From the NCBI GenBank assembly GCA_009602735.1, contig WELA01004268.1:449093-513092 (forward strand): a stretch of DNA of 64,000 bases. Direction: 5' to 3'. Origin of the DNA: Mesotaenium endlicherianum. Taxonomy: Eukaryota > Streptophyta > Zygnematophyceae > Zygnematales > Mesotaeniaceae. Numbering within the stretch: the stretch's first letter is position 1; the number at the start of each line of letters is the position of its first letter. This document shows, piece by piece, positions 1 through 11,100 of the stretch. The notes below the pieces were generated by a model that made no database searches, was not told where the DNA came from, and saw only the letters and a program-made list of their open reading frames with translations. The translations under genes were made by a program, and so were the position numbers.

Positions 1-226
1 AGTGTCTTGTGAAGACAGCAGCATACACTTAAAAAAGCGGTCACATTTTGCGCACGTCATGACGATGGGGGACACCTTCACGTAATCCTGACAAGTTGTG
101 AGAGCGCAAGCGAGACGCTTTATGTGTGCTTCCTTCCTGGCTTGGCCAAAGTGCACTGGGGGGACACAGCTCTTGCACAGGCACACACACACACATACAC
201 ACACAGGCACAGGCGTGCACGCACAC

Positions 227-2026
227 CTGTTGAGCACGAGGGCCTTGGTGCGTGGCCCGATGGCAGCCTCTAGCTGGCGGCGGTCCAGCGCCCACAGGGG
301 CGGCCTCAGCTGCACGTACTTCTGCTCGCCTTACACCCGCAAGCCACGCACACGCCCCCACGCAGCGCCTCCTCTTGTGAGCCAGCATTTCCTCTCTCCC
401 AAAAGCCTCTCCCTTTCTGTGGCTCCTCCTAGCTTCACCCATCCAGCGGGGCCTCAAACACTGCCCTCCCAGACCTTCTCAGCTGCATGAGGGAGGGGGG
501 AAGGGAGGGGGAAGGTGGGGAAGAGGAGGGCGGAAGGGAGTGGGGAAGAGGGGAAGAGAGGGAGGGGGGCAGGGAGGGAAGCGCACAGCAGAGCTTGAAG
601 CCTCCTCCAAAGGGGGCGGGTATGCGGCGCGCGGGTGGAAGGGGAGGGTGGGGAGGATTCGACTCACCGGCGTACCTCCGGCAGCGATTACGCCCGCGGG
701 GTAAGTCTCGAAGGAGGGGTCCAGCAGGATGACTTCATCGCCCGCCTCCACCACTGCCAGAGGTGGAAGCCGGCACATGTCAGCGCCCCTGCCAGCTGGC
801 ATCCAATGACTCGCTGGTGGACTTCCATGACGTCTTTGCCAGACAGTCGTATTGTAGCGGCCGCGGTAGCTCTCCTTCACATGCAAGGGGCGATCATGGC
901 CTGCAATTTCCTATATGTTTCTTGCCCCATTTTCTTGAAAAACACAGGGACAAGGAGAAAAGTAATGGGGCGGGTGGCACAGTCGTCTCCCAGTTGGCAC
1001 ACCAGCAAGAGGGTGTCCTGCATGACCAACCATCTGGCAGCCATTCAGGCCACGTGAAAGGAGAGAGGAGCCAGGGAACAACTGCAGGAGGGCGGGGGAG
1101 CGGGGGAGCGGGCGGGCGGGCGGACCTGCGAGCAGAGCGCACGCCATGGCCGCTGTCTGGCCGCAGCACAGCGCCACTTGGCTGTTGCTGTCCACGCTGA
1201 CCCCTGTCATGGCCGTGAAGCGGGCGGCGACTCGGTCGCAGAGCGCCTGCACATACCTGGGGCCAGGCCTCCCGGCCGCGTCAGAGCCGCCCTCCCGCCT
1301 CCCAGGCCAGAGCTCCTCCCATCCAGCTCAGCACAGGCACTCCACGCAGAGGACTGCTGCTGCAAGGACTTCTCCAGGCAAACAGCAGAGGGCGTGGGCA
1401 CACGTCCTGAATGAGAGAGGCTGCATGGGATGAGCTGGCACGCTGTCCGCAGTTTGTGCAGAGCCTGATACTGGGCGAGGGTGTGTTTCCAAAGGGGGCG
1501 CCACCTGTACTGGTTGCAGTCGCTCCTGATCGCCGCGACAGCTGCCTCCTTGACCTCGGGAGGGGCGGGGAAGTCAGGAAAGCCTGCGCCGCCCGCCACA
1601 TCAGTTTGACAGCCTCTTGTTCTCAGTGCTTCTCAATGCTCTCAGACCTGAGACCTCTATGCAGCAGGAGAGACCGTCCAGGGAACGCCACATGGCTAGT
1701 CACGGCTGCATTTTCGGCGTCCCTGTGGCGCCCTACTCCGGGAGAAAGGACAAGCTCCCTGCTTAGCTCCCAAAGACTGGCAATCAACATCCTGCTAGAG
1801 GTCAAAGCACGTGTTAAGGTTGACTAGGTACGCAGGCTGATGGAGCGTTTCCTGGAGGCACTTGGTGGTGAAGAGGGGCGAGGACACCCGGGTGGGTGCT
1901 CATACCTTCTCCCAGATTGATGGCGTTACACTTCTGAGACAGCAGGGATATCTCCTGGATTACAGAGGGGCCGAAGGCACGGGCTCTTTGGGTCAGCCAA
2001 CGAGAGGCTCTCTCGTCCCCTGCCAT
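227..2026 (-). CDS. Class I/II PLP-dependent aminotransferase, N-terminal part (3' end outside window)
   Basis: Five exons of a fold-type I aminotransferase run on the minus strand. Exon 1 (1906-2026) starts at ATG 2026 and ends in NAINLGE. Exon 2 (1505-1583) completes the family motif NLGEGFPDF and continues PAPPEVKEAA. Exon 3 ends at 1126 and carries VQALCDRVAARF and VALCCGQTAAM, the region that contacts the PLP phosphate in this family; its upstream border near 1290 is unresolved. Exon 4 (668-753) has VVEAGDEVILLDPSFETY. Exon 5 (227-321) has LRPPLWALDRRQLEAA and stops at KALVLN, just before the expected PHNPTG motif, which must lie left of the window with the PLP lysine. Donor/acceptor phases agree for exons 1-2 and 3-4-5. 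The order resembles the kynurenine/methionine aminotransferase subfamily; substrate is not decidable here. Introns hold a CA repeat (180-206) and GA-rich sequence (485-570). Confidence 0.85.
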
Positions 2027-3064
2027 ATTAGCGCCCCTGAGGTTTGACTCGAGAAAATTTATAGGAGAGATTTTGAGGTGAGATACAAAGGCCGCGCAGT
2101 TCCTAGAGGCGCATCCTTGTCATAAGAATGCCTAAAATGGATCCGGGACGTCAAATGAGACACTACACATTGCTTTTTGAGTCTGGATCTATACTTGAAA
2201 ATTTAATCAACTCACACAAGGGGTCTTTAGTTGAGCCCTGAATTGCTTCTGCGGCCCCACTATCAATAAGATTCTCAGCTCAAGTGGTCGTTTGAATTCT
2301 CAGTCCAGCCATTAGTGCTCGTCACAATTACCGGTGATCAGACGGTGCCCACAGCTGCTTATATGAGCTATGTGACTCAGAAGAGCTCAACATTAGGCGA
2401 GCTGGCAGAAAGGCTGGCGAGAAAGAACGGCATGGAGGCAAGAACGAGATGACCGTAGGATTTGGAGGCCTGCTTGTCCTGTACTGAGTTCTCTGGAAGG
2501 TCATTATTCTAGCAAGCTAAAACTCCAACAGCTAGGGCAGCCAAAAAGGTTCATATGTCGCTTTCTGGACCGGATCACTGATCCATTTCGCTCATCATGT
2601 TAACGATTGTCAAAAGACGCCACGGAGTCTTTGTGCCGGCAGTTCCAAAACGAGAAACGCATGAAATCTAGCATTCCCGGAGTCGGGATGTCGGGATGGT
2701 GGTATCCCAAAAACCAAAATTGATGTCAATGCCTGAAAGTAACCATTTCTGTTGTGGAAGCCTGCGGTTTGCGACATTCCAATCTTGAATAGCCACAAAA
2801 CTTGGTGTTGACAAATCGAAATGGCACGAAAAGGCATCCCTGCGTATGGATTGCTGAATTGCGAGGAACGTGTGTCGTAGAACGTCATTATACAACTAGA
2901 ACTTGGGCGTTCAGCTGCCGGGTTGATCAAGATACGTCATACATGCCAATACATGCTTATCGTGAGCACGGACGACATAGTGTGGACGACTTACGCACCG
3001 ACGTTAATTCGTAAGAAAGTATTGTATAGATCTTGCTTCTGCAGCTGTGCGGAAGGACTACAAT
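2027..3064. other. Divergent intergenic region
   Basis: This stretch separates two genes transcribed away from each other and should hold both promoters and 5' leaders. I see no supported gene: the short open frames here have no recognisable domain and no consistent splice context. No clear TATA element can be assigned. Confidence 0.6.
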
Positions 3065-5741
3065 ATGGAAGCATACATATGTCAAACATGCGGTGTACAG
3101 TATGCGCCCTCTGCTGCCCCGCCAGAAGGGTGCAAGATATGCCTGGATGATCGTCAGTACGTTCCGAAGTGAGTTTCATGGCTCATCGTATTATTTGCTA
3201 TACACTGGCGTTTGATTGTTGCAAATTCATGGGAGGGGCAAGTGGAGCGAATAAGAAGTAATTGAGCTAGGGCCTGGGCTTTGATGCGAAGAAAGTGGGA
3301 TAAAATTTTTTATTGAAAAGCCGAGGACCTCAATTCTCGTTAGCCTTGACAGCACGAAAGTTGCTTGCTGCTGGACTTCGTGAATGATATCTATAGAAAG
3401 CGGAATGGAGGCCAATAAGCCTTTCATATATTCTCCACTCACCTTAGCTGTAGTTGAGCCAGCTATATTCGAAGCAGAATATAAGCGATCAAGTTTTCTG
3501 AACTTCTCTTAGTCAAACTCAGTTGTAGATGGCCCTGTCACAGAATGCGTTGCATACATCCCATCACTCATTCCACGGCAGAGGCAGTGCAAAGGGACGC
3601 TGTTTGAAAATCTTGTTCAAATATGTATCAATAAAAAAAGATGGAGGGCGATTTACCTGCTAAGTCAGGGACACTCACTGACTGACTTAAATCTGAAAGA
3701 AAATTATTATTGATTATATACTGCCCCCGCTAGCTGAAGCTCAACATGTTGACCTCCTTCGGTTGACCAGGAGCGGCCAGAAGTGGACGACACATGGCGA
3801 GCTGGAGAAGCGGCATCGCAACGAGTGGCAGCTGGTGGAGGCCGGCATGTACGGCATCGCCAGCAACCCCAAAATAGGCATTGGGCAGCGCGCTCTCATC
3901 ATCGAGACGCCAGGTGTGTGTGCTTGCTCTCTCCCTCTCTCTCTCTCTCTCCATCTGGCTGCGCCACCTGGCCTCTGCCGATGCGTTGCATGGTGCACCG
4001 CATGCGTGCGCGCATGCAGCAACAGTTGCTGCTGTTTGCCTAACAGGGGGGAATGAACGACCTCTGTCTGGCCCTAGAACCGAAAGGAGTACCCTACCAT
4101 TCACCATGCATCATGCAAGCTCTATGTCTTGTCTTACCCACTGTTTGCAGCCAATGAGCGAGCATGCGGAAATTGCGCCCAGATGGCTGGCAAGATGACT
4201 AGGTGCCGGTTACAGGCTGCACCTTCCACATCCTGTGAGCCAGGTGGCGAGCTCTGCTTGTCATTTTCAATCTGACAGCCCGTGGGCTCTTACATACCAG
4301 CATAGGGAGTGCTTCGGTACCTCAGGGCACGGCCGGCCTGTTCTCTCAATTGCACTGAAAGCAGGAAGCTTTCGCCAAGAGGGAGCTCGTTAGAGAAAAG
4401 AGGAAGATGACGGCACCATAACTTCCAGATGCCACAAGCTTCGCACAAATGCTCGCACGCATCCGCGCATGCACGTGCGTGCGTGGGTGCTAAGCTACAG
4501 CACACCGCAGAGGGGTGCAGGAAGCAAGCACATGCATCCCTGCTCCAGCTTTCCACCGCGCGCTCAGCCCCAGAGAGCCAAGCGCCCGAGCGGCCGAGCT
4601 GGCAGCAGATGTGTCCTCATGGGCAGCGGGCGGCGGGTGGCCGGCGGGGTGTGTTGCGGGCGGCAGGCGGGAACGTGATGTGGGACTGCATCACTCTGCT
4701 GGACGCGGCCACGGCGGCGCTGCTGCACGCCCTGGGGGGCCTGCGCGCGATTGCCATCTCGCACCCCCACTACTACGCCACCGCCGTGCAGTGGAGCACC
4801 GCCTTCAGCTGCCCCATCTACATCCATGCCAGGTGTGGGCGCGTGTGTGCGGCCTCTCCGTCTCCTCGCCTCTCTCTCCCTCTCCTCGCCGTTCCTTTCC
4901 TCTCCTCCCTCGGCAGCTCTGCCCTCCCTCCGAGCTGAAAGCCCCCCCTTCCGCCCTGCTTTGACTTCATATGTTGTTAATATCCTTCTTGAGCAAAACA
5001 ATGTGTATGTGGACGGGCCGCTCAACTTGAAGCTGTTTGGTGCGTGTGCTTTCTCGCCTTCTCCCTGCCTCCCTCCCTTCCTCCCTCCCAGCATCCCTCG
5101 TTTTTCTCTCATGGAACGTGCACACCCAAGGGACGGCATTCGTGGCTGTGCGGCGTCAAGAGGAGGGAGGCAGACAGGTGTCGCTCTCCTGCCTCTGCTG
5201 CAGCTCCCTGCGCTGCCGGCCACACCTCTTTTGTGTCTAGAGCTCCTCTGCCCTCTGCGTACGAGGACCAAGGGGAACAAAAGGCAGCTTGTGTCAAGGA
5301 AGTGCTCTGGTGGTGACCAGGCATAGTAGTAGTAGGAGGAGTAGCCGGCGCGTCTTTTCTCGCCAAGCCCAGCGGGTGGGTAGGTGGTGTCGTTCTCTGT
5401 GCTCATTGGCAGGCTGGGCTTCTCACAACAAAGCCCGCAAGAGTGCGCAGGCATGCGATCTCTGAGTGCAATTCAGTGATCTCTACGTTGTTGTACATGC
5501 ACACACGTGCACACACACGCACACATACGCGCACACACACGCGCACACATGCACACACACACACACGCACACGCATACACACACACACGCACACGCATAC
5601 ACACACACACACAGGCATGAGTGCATAGCATATGCAAAATATTAATGCACTTTTTTTTCAATCTATACACAAACATACATATATATATGGTTACATATGG
5701 ATATATATATATATATGTATATACATATATATATATATATG

Positions 5742-5786
<45 letters not shown>

Positions 5787-7227
5787 ACATAACCCTTCAG
5801 GGTTGCCCCCTTCCTTCGGGTTGTTCAAGCTCGCAGGACAATGCAGGGGTGTCCTGCAGTCTAAAAAGCGGTCCTGGTCCGAACCTTTCCACCCCGCATA
5901 CGTGGCCGAGCGCGTGATGTGTGCGTGTGCGTGCGCTCATGCATGCGCTGATTGCGCAGGGACAAGGCGTGGGTGTGCTACCCTCATGAGAATGTGCGCC
6001 TGTGGGAAGGGGCGACGCATTCGCTGGGGGACGGGTTGACGCTGGTGCACGTGGGGGGGCACTTTGCGGGCGCCCAAGTGCTGCACTGGGCGAGGGGCGC
6101 GGGCGGCAAGGGTGCTCTGCTGACGGGCGACATCCTGCAGGTCAGCTCGTTTTCCCTCTCACATATCATCCTTGGCCATGCTGGATCTTCACATAGTTTG
6201 GACGGGTAGCGCCAGTAGCGCCAGGTAAGTAATTTGTAAGTAAGCTGTAGTGTCTTTTTTTTGTGTGTGTGTTGTTGGAAAATATGAACCTGAGAGTAGA
6301 ACACCAGTAAGAACATTGGACACCCCTTCTTCCAGTCGTCCGCAGCATTCTTCAGGCAACATAAGCGGCGGTGAGCAAGGGGGATTCTTGTGCACATCAG
6401 ACGCTTCTCATGACGTTGATGGCGCGTGCAACATACTCTCTCGACACAGAACTTGAGTTTTTGACGTTTGAATTGGTCACTGGGAGGTTTCTTGCCGTCT
6501 GTCAGCCAAAGTGCTTGTATGTGGAAGGGGATTTCGTCACCTCCCCAGTGCCGCTCTTCTGTGTGTTGCGATGCGCCGTGATGCTCGTTTGAATTTTCAC
6601 TATGAATGCCTTTAAAGGGAGCGCTCTCAACTCCTAGGCCTATTAAAGTTGCTACCGCACCCTCCCCCCTCGGTGAGCAGTGGATGGACAGTCCTAAGAA
6701 CAGTCCCACAAAGCCTTGACCTGTCATGCCTAGAGTCTTATACTGCAGTACTGTGCTGTGGAAAATGAATAGGCTTCAGGTGTTGAAACTGTTGAAGAAA
6801 CCTTGCAAGGGGCACTTTTTTGTCCCTCTTTGCGTGCAAGTTATTCCTGCGGCTGATCCCTCTTAGCCGACCGCAGACGTCAGAACGTGAAGGGTGCTGA
6901 GTGTGACGCAACAATGGTTCTTCATGTTTCTTAAACTGCTCTGTCCGGTGCATGAGGCTCACACGCTCTCTCGTTGGCTGGTTGGCTTGCTCTCACCAGG
7001 TGGCAGCCGATAAAGCGACCGTCAGCGTCATGCGATCGTACCCCAACCTCATTCCGGTATCTGCGGCTCAGATTGAGCGCATCAGGGAGAAGCTCAAGGG
7101 CTGGGAGTACGAGCGGCTACACGGCGCATTCTGGGACTTCACTATAGAGGCCGATGCAAAGCGGCAAGTGGAGTACTCTCTGGAGCGCTACCTCAAGTGG
7201 CTCTCTACCGACGACGAGCTGGCATGA
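3065..7227 (+). CDS. Metallo-beta-lactamase-fold hydrolase, 273 aa, five exons
   Basis: Exons 3065-3168, 3771-3913, 4667-4832, 5960-6140 and 7000-7227 join in phase to a 273-residue protein ending at TGA 7225-7227. The N-terminus has two zinc-ribbon-like pairs, CQTCG and CKICLDD, followed by RQYVP. The core carries [26 protein letters not shown], the metal-ligand strand [15 protein letters not shown], the second metal region [14 protein letters not shown], and LLTGDILQV. It ends in PNLIPV and RYLKWL. This is the MBL-like family found in bacteria and plants in which the usual HxHxDH is reduced to HPHYY. A hydrolase role is inferred from the fold; the substrate is unknown. Exon 1 was chosen because its phase and its cysteine motif fit the family start. 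The third intron (4833-5959) carries large CA and TA repeats. Confidence 0.88.
5495..5613. repeat. CA-rich microsatellite
   Basis: Imperfect CA repeat interrupted by CG and CATA units, lying in the third intron of the metallo-hydrolase gene. It gives spurious Thr/His or Val/Cys open frames on both strands. Confidence 0.9.
5681..5788. repeat. TA-rich microsatellite
   Basis: Alternating TA tracts broken by GTATATAC units, in the same intron as the preceding CA repeat. The tract is self-complementary and could form cruciform or slipped structures. Confidence 0.9.
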
Positions 7228-8158
7228 GCGCACGTGGTGTCGGCGTGATTCTAGGCCCTGGAGTATTCAAAATTGCAGGTTGTCATGCCGACCTCTCAAA
7301 TGCATTTATCTTTATTATAGTAACCTGTCTCTTTTTTTCCGGGGGACGAGAACAAGCTGCTGGCCGTAGAGGGAGTTCAGCTGTCTAAGCGAAAGTTCGC
7401 CCAGGACCTAACTTCTTGACGGGAAGAGGTTTGCACACTGACGACAGCAGTATCGACACTTTGTTACACAACCGTTGCCCCCCTGGCTCGTGTTTGGGGG
7501 GCTCATAGATGGTGAGCTCAGGACCTTGATTGACTCCCCACTCCTCCCAGACATGTATTGATTGTCATAGATCAGTGGGCAATCAAGCTGCTGATCGCTT
7601 ACCAATAAAAAATGAGAATGTTGTTTGCTCCATTAATGAGGTCAGTATATGAACAGAGGTTTGCAAGCACATCTTGCATGGTGGATAATATGCTGGTAGA
7701 AGTTCCTCTTGTTGCCGAAAGACTGTTTCTTACTCGTTTAACCCTGAGTGAAGTGTCTACGAAGTGAGTGCATATACAATACTTCTGTTAAAGGATCAAT
7801 TTGCTAGCGTTTTCAGTAACCATGACCCTACACGCACATAAGCAGATTGTCTGAATCCTGCCATCTGTTCTTTCTGATGAGAGAGATGAAAGAGTCGAGT
7901 GAGTAATATTGCTTGTGTTTATTCACATCTTATTTCAGAATGCGAGAGCCTTCAATTGTGTGAGGGACAAGCAATCAGAATGTTGCCCTGTCAGCAAGAT
8001 GACAGTTGGGCAGCTGCGGCACAAACGATCTCCAGCACTACTTTGCCCAGCTAGGAACCTGACGCACTATGGAAGCTGCACGACCACAGCACTTTTGAGC
8101 AGAAGTGGACACGACAAATTCAGTGCAAGAAGTGATATATTTCAAAATTGACAAACTT
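7228..8158. other. Convergent 3' region between the hydrolase and UTP7 genes
   Basis: Two genes end towards each other here, so this should hold both 3' UTRs. Base composition drops to AT-rich. No open frame with a recognisable domain or splice support was found. Confidence 0.6.
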
Positions 8159-11100
8159 CTACGATTTTGTCTTCTTCATGAACTGAGCTAGGGCAGGAGA
8201 CACGCCAGCGTCCCCATCTGGCCCTCCATCCCCACCTCCCCCCTCCGAAGCCCTCGCCTGCCGCTCCTTCTGCCTGATCTGGGCCGAGATCGACGGCCGC
8301 TTGCCGTCGACGATGTTCATCTGCCGCGCCTTGTGCCGCCGGCTGGGCCGGTTCTTCCCCTTCATGCGGTTCTTCTCCTTCACCTTCTCGTCGGCCCCCC
8401 CCTCCTGGCCCTTCTCCCCCTTGCCGCCGTGCCCCAGTCGCGCCGCATGCGCTTTGGCGTGCTGCGCCTTCTGGATCTCGTGGGGCGTGCGCTGGACTGT
8501 GCCGATGGTCGACGTGTCGAGCGCAATCATGTCTGGCTGCAGCTTGTCGAGCAGCGACACGACCTCGCCCTCGCGCCGCTGCTTGCGCGTCTCGAACGGG
8601 TTCGCTACCAGCGAGTCGAAGTTGGGCTCCCCCGCGCCCGGGACCACCAGCGAGGAGAACCCACCCGCGTGGCCCACGCCCATGGCGTCCTCGTACGGGC
8701 AGAAGGCGAGGTCCTCCACGGCGAGCCCCCCCGCCACACGGTGCGTCAGGTACGGCGCGCGCGCCTTGCGGGCGAGCGCGTCGGCCCAGATCTGCACTCC
8801 GGAGCCGTACGCGACGGCCACGAGGCCGCGCTGGCTGACGGCGAGCTTCTTCACGGGCGAGGGCGAGAAATAGGCGTGCGGCGACCTGAACGTGCGCACG
8901 TCCCACACCTTCACCTGCCCGTCCATGCCGGCCGTCACCATGTGGTGCCCGCCCTGGTCCGCGGCGAGCGCCACAACGGGGCCGCGGTGGCACAGCAGGC
9001 TGGCGAGCGGCGTGCTCAGGTTGGGGCTCCACAGGGTCACGGTGCCATTGGAGTGGCCGAGCGACAGCACCGCGTTGGCGGGGTTGAGCGCCATCACGCC
9101 GCAGCGGCCCAGGCGGGTCTTGTGCTGCGCCACGACGGCGCCCGTGCTCGTGTCCTGGTACTGCAGCATGCCCGACTTGCCCGTGCTCGCCAGCAGGAAG
9201 TGGTGCGGCAGGAACTCCAGCGCCAGCGGATCCAGATGGTGCTGCACCACATTCACGCGGGTGTCTGTGTGAGTATGCGTGCGAGGGGAGGGGGGGGGGG
9301 GGNNNNNNNNNNNNNNNNNNNNNNNNNNNNNNNNGGGGGGGGGGGGGGGACTACATACTTGGCTACAAATTTGGCTACAGATTTGGAGATACACTGCACT
9401 CCACTACTTTACAAGCAGGTGAGCAGCAGGGCACGTGTACGGCTGCCAATAAGCGGTATGCAAGTTAGTGCCACTAACGCGTGAGGAACATTCAGAGACT
9501 GCTGCAAGACGACCGCTTCTAGAGAGAAGGAAAGGGGGGGAGCCTTGCCTACCTTGAGGCAATGGATCTCAATGCCGCGCTTGTCATATATGTACACGTA
9601 CCTGCAGCAATTCCCGCTCGCCACTTGTCAGCACAAACACGCAAGTCAGCAGAACAAGCAGGCCCAGTCTCGCCAGGTCCTCTGCAGCCAGCATGAACAG
9701 CCAAGAGGCAGGCGTGCAAGCTCGCAGCACACACGCAGTGCTTCTCTGCACGAGGAAGAGAGGGTGACAGTGAGCAGGGCACGCAAGGTGTGGGGCAGCA
9801 GCGGTCACCTCTTCTGGGCAGCAGCAAAGAATGTCTCGTTGTGCAGGAACTTGACGTCGCGCACCGTCTCCTTCACCTGCAGTGCACACGAGCACGCGCA
9901 CTCACAGGGGCTGCACAAGGATGAGCCCCAGGAACAGAAAGAAAGGCCACGCGGGCATCGCTACTGCAGCAGGACGCCCTCACAAGCCTTCGCACAGTCT
10001 GCAGCCTCAAGTCTGTCTGGAGAGCTCCGCAAACCAGACGGCGAGATGGCCCAGCAGGCAGGGGAAGGAAGCCACAGGCACAGCTCAGGCAGGAAGGCAG
10101 GCAGGAGGAGGAGGAGGCGTAACTCTCGGGTCAACAGGGTGGGGCTCCACACACACTTCTCTCGCCACCACACACGCACCGGCAGGCGGCCCTGGCTGTC
10201 CAGGAGCACAGCGAGCCAGTGCTGCAGTTCCAAATGCAAGGGGCGAACAGAGCGGCAAGGGAGAAAGGCACGCGGAGTGCCATCCAGGCAGGGCGGATGG
10301 GCGTGCCCAAGGACAAGCAGCGACAGGTGCACAAACGCAGATGGTCTTACTGCGGGGGGCTTTCACGCAGGAGAGAGGGGGGTTGCGGAAAGTGGGAGGG
10401 GTGAGAGGCGGGGGCTGGCGGGCACCTGGAGCTCGGTGACCAGATGTGAGCGCCTCCAATCCATGAGTGCCAGGTGGCCCCTCCTGCCGCCCAGCACCAA
10501 GTACCTGCCGTTGCGCGTGAAGTCCACCACATAGGGCCCTAGGTCTGCACACACGGCCCACCCCAGCCGGCGAGTTGTCGGCTGAGGCACTTCCACAGCA
10601 AAACAACGAGAAGAGAAGGGACGAGCAGGGAGAGGGGAGCGGGAAGAGACGAGAGGAGAGTGGGGAGAGGGCGGGGGGGTTGGAGGACGGGGGCCTACCA
10701 GGGAGCCGGAGGTCGAGGGCGTTGCGGCGGGCGGCCAGTGGGAGCTCGGCGACGATGGCGGCCTGCGAGAAGTTGGCGGTTCTCTCCACGCCCTCCGCCT
10801 CCACGAGGCCCCCTTCGCTTGGCAGCAGCCACTGCGCCCCACCCAGACACACGCGCATTGCGCACCCCGCCATAAGTCAATGTAACGTGCAGCTGCTGCT
10901 CACGTTGCTTGCGAGCTCAGGTTGGCTCACATTGCGGCGCGCCACTACTCTCCGGGATGAATGCCAGCTGTCTAGCCCCCCCACCACTTAATCCCCCTTC
11001 CCCCTCCCCCCCTGGGCCTCCTCACACGGGCTGACTGCGAGTCTGTGCCTGAGAAGGTCATTGCCAGGTGCCCTGTGCCCTTCACGCGAGAAAAGCATGT

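Noticed and set aside
98-490. Open frames on both strands over the window start
   Set aside because: They are read through CA-repeat and intron sequence of the aminotransferase gene; only 227-321 fits the family and has splice borders.
2610-2930. 106-codon minus-strand open frame
   Set aside because: No recognisable domain, lies in a divergent promoter region and has no splice partners.
5495-5613. CRISPR-like array
   Set aside because: The periodicity is a simple dinucleotide repeat without spacers, and the genome is eukaryotic.
5403-5917. Thr/His/Val/Cys and Tyr/Ile-rich open frames
   Set aside because: Artefacts of CA and TA microsatellites in a hydrolase intron.
8301-9484. Long plus-strand open frames of 190-383 codons
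   Set aside because: Antisense shadows of the GC-rich UTP7 last exon, whose minus-strand frame shows clear WD40 and BING4 motifs.
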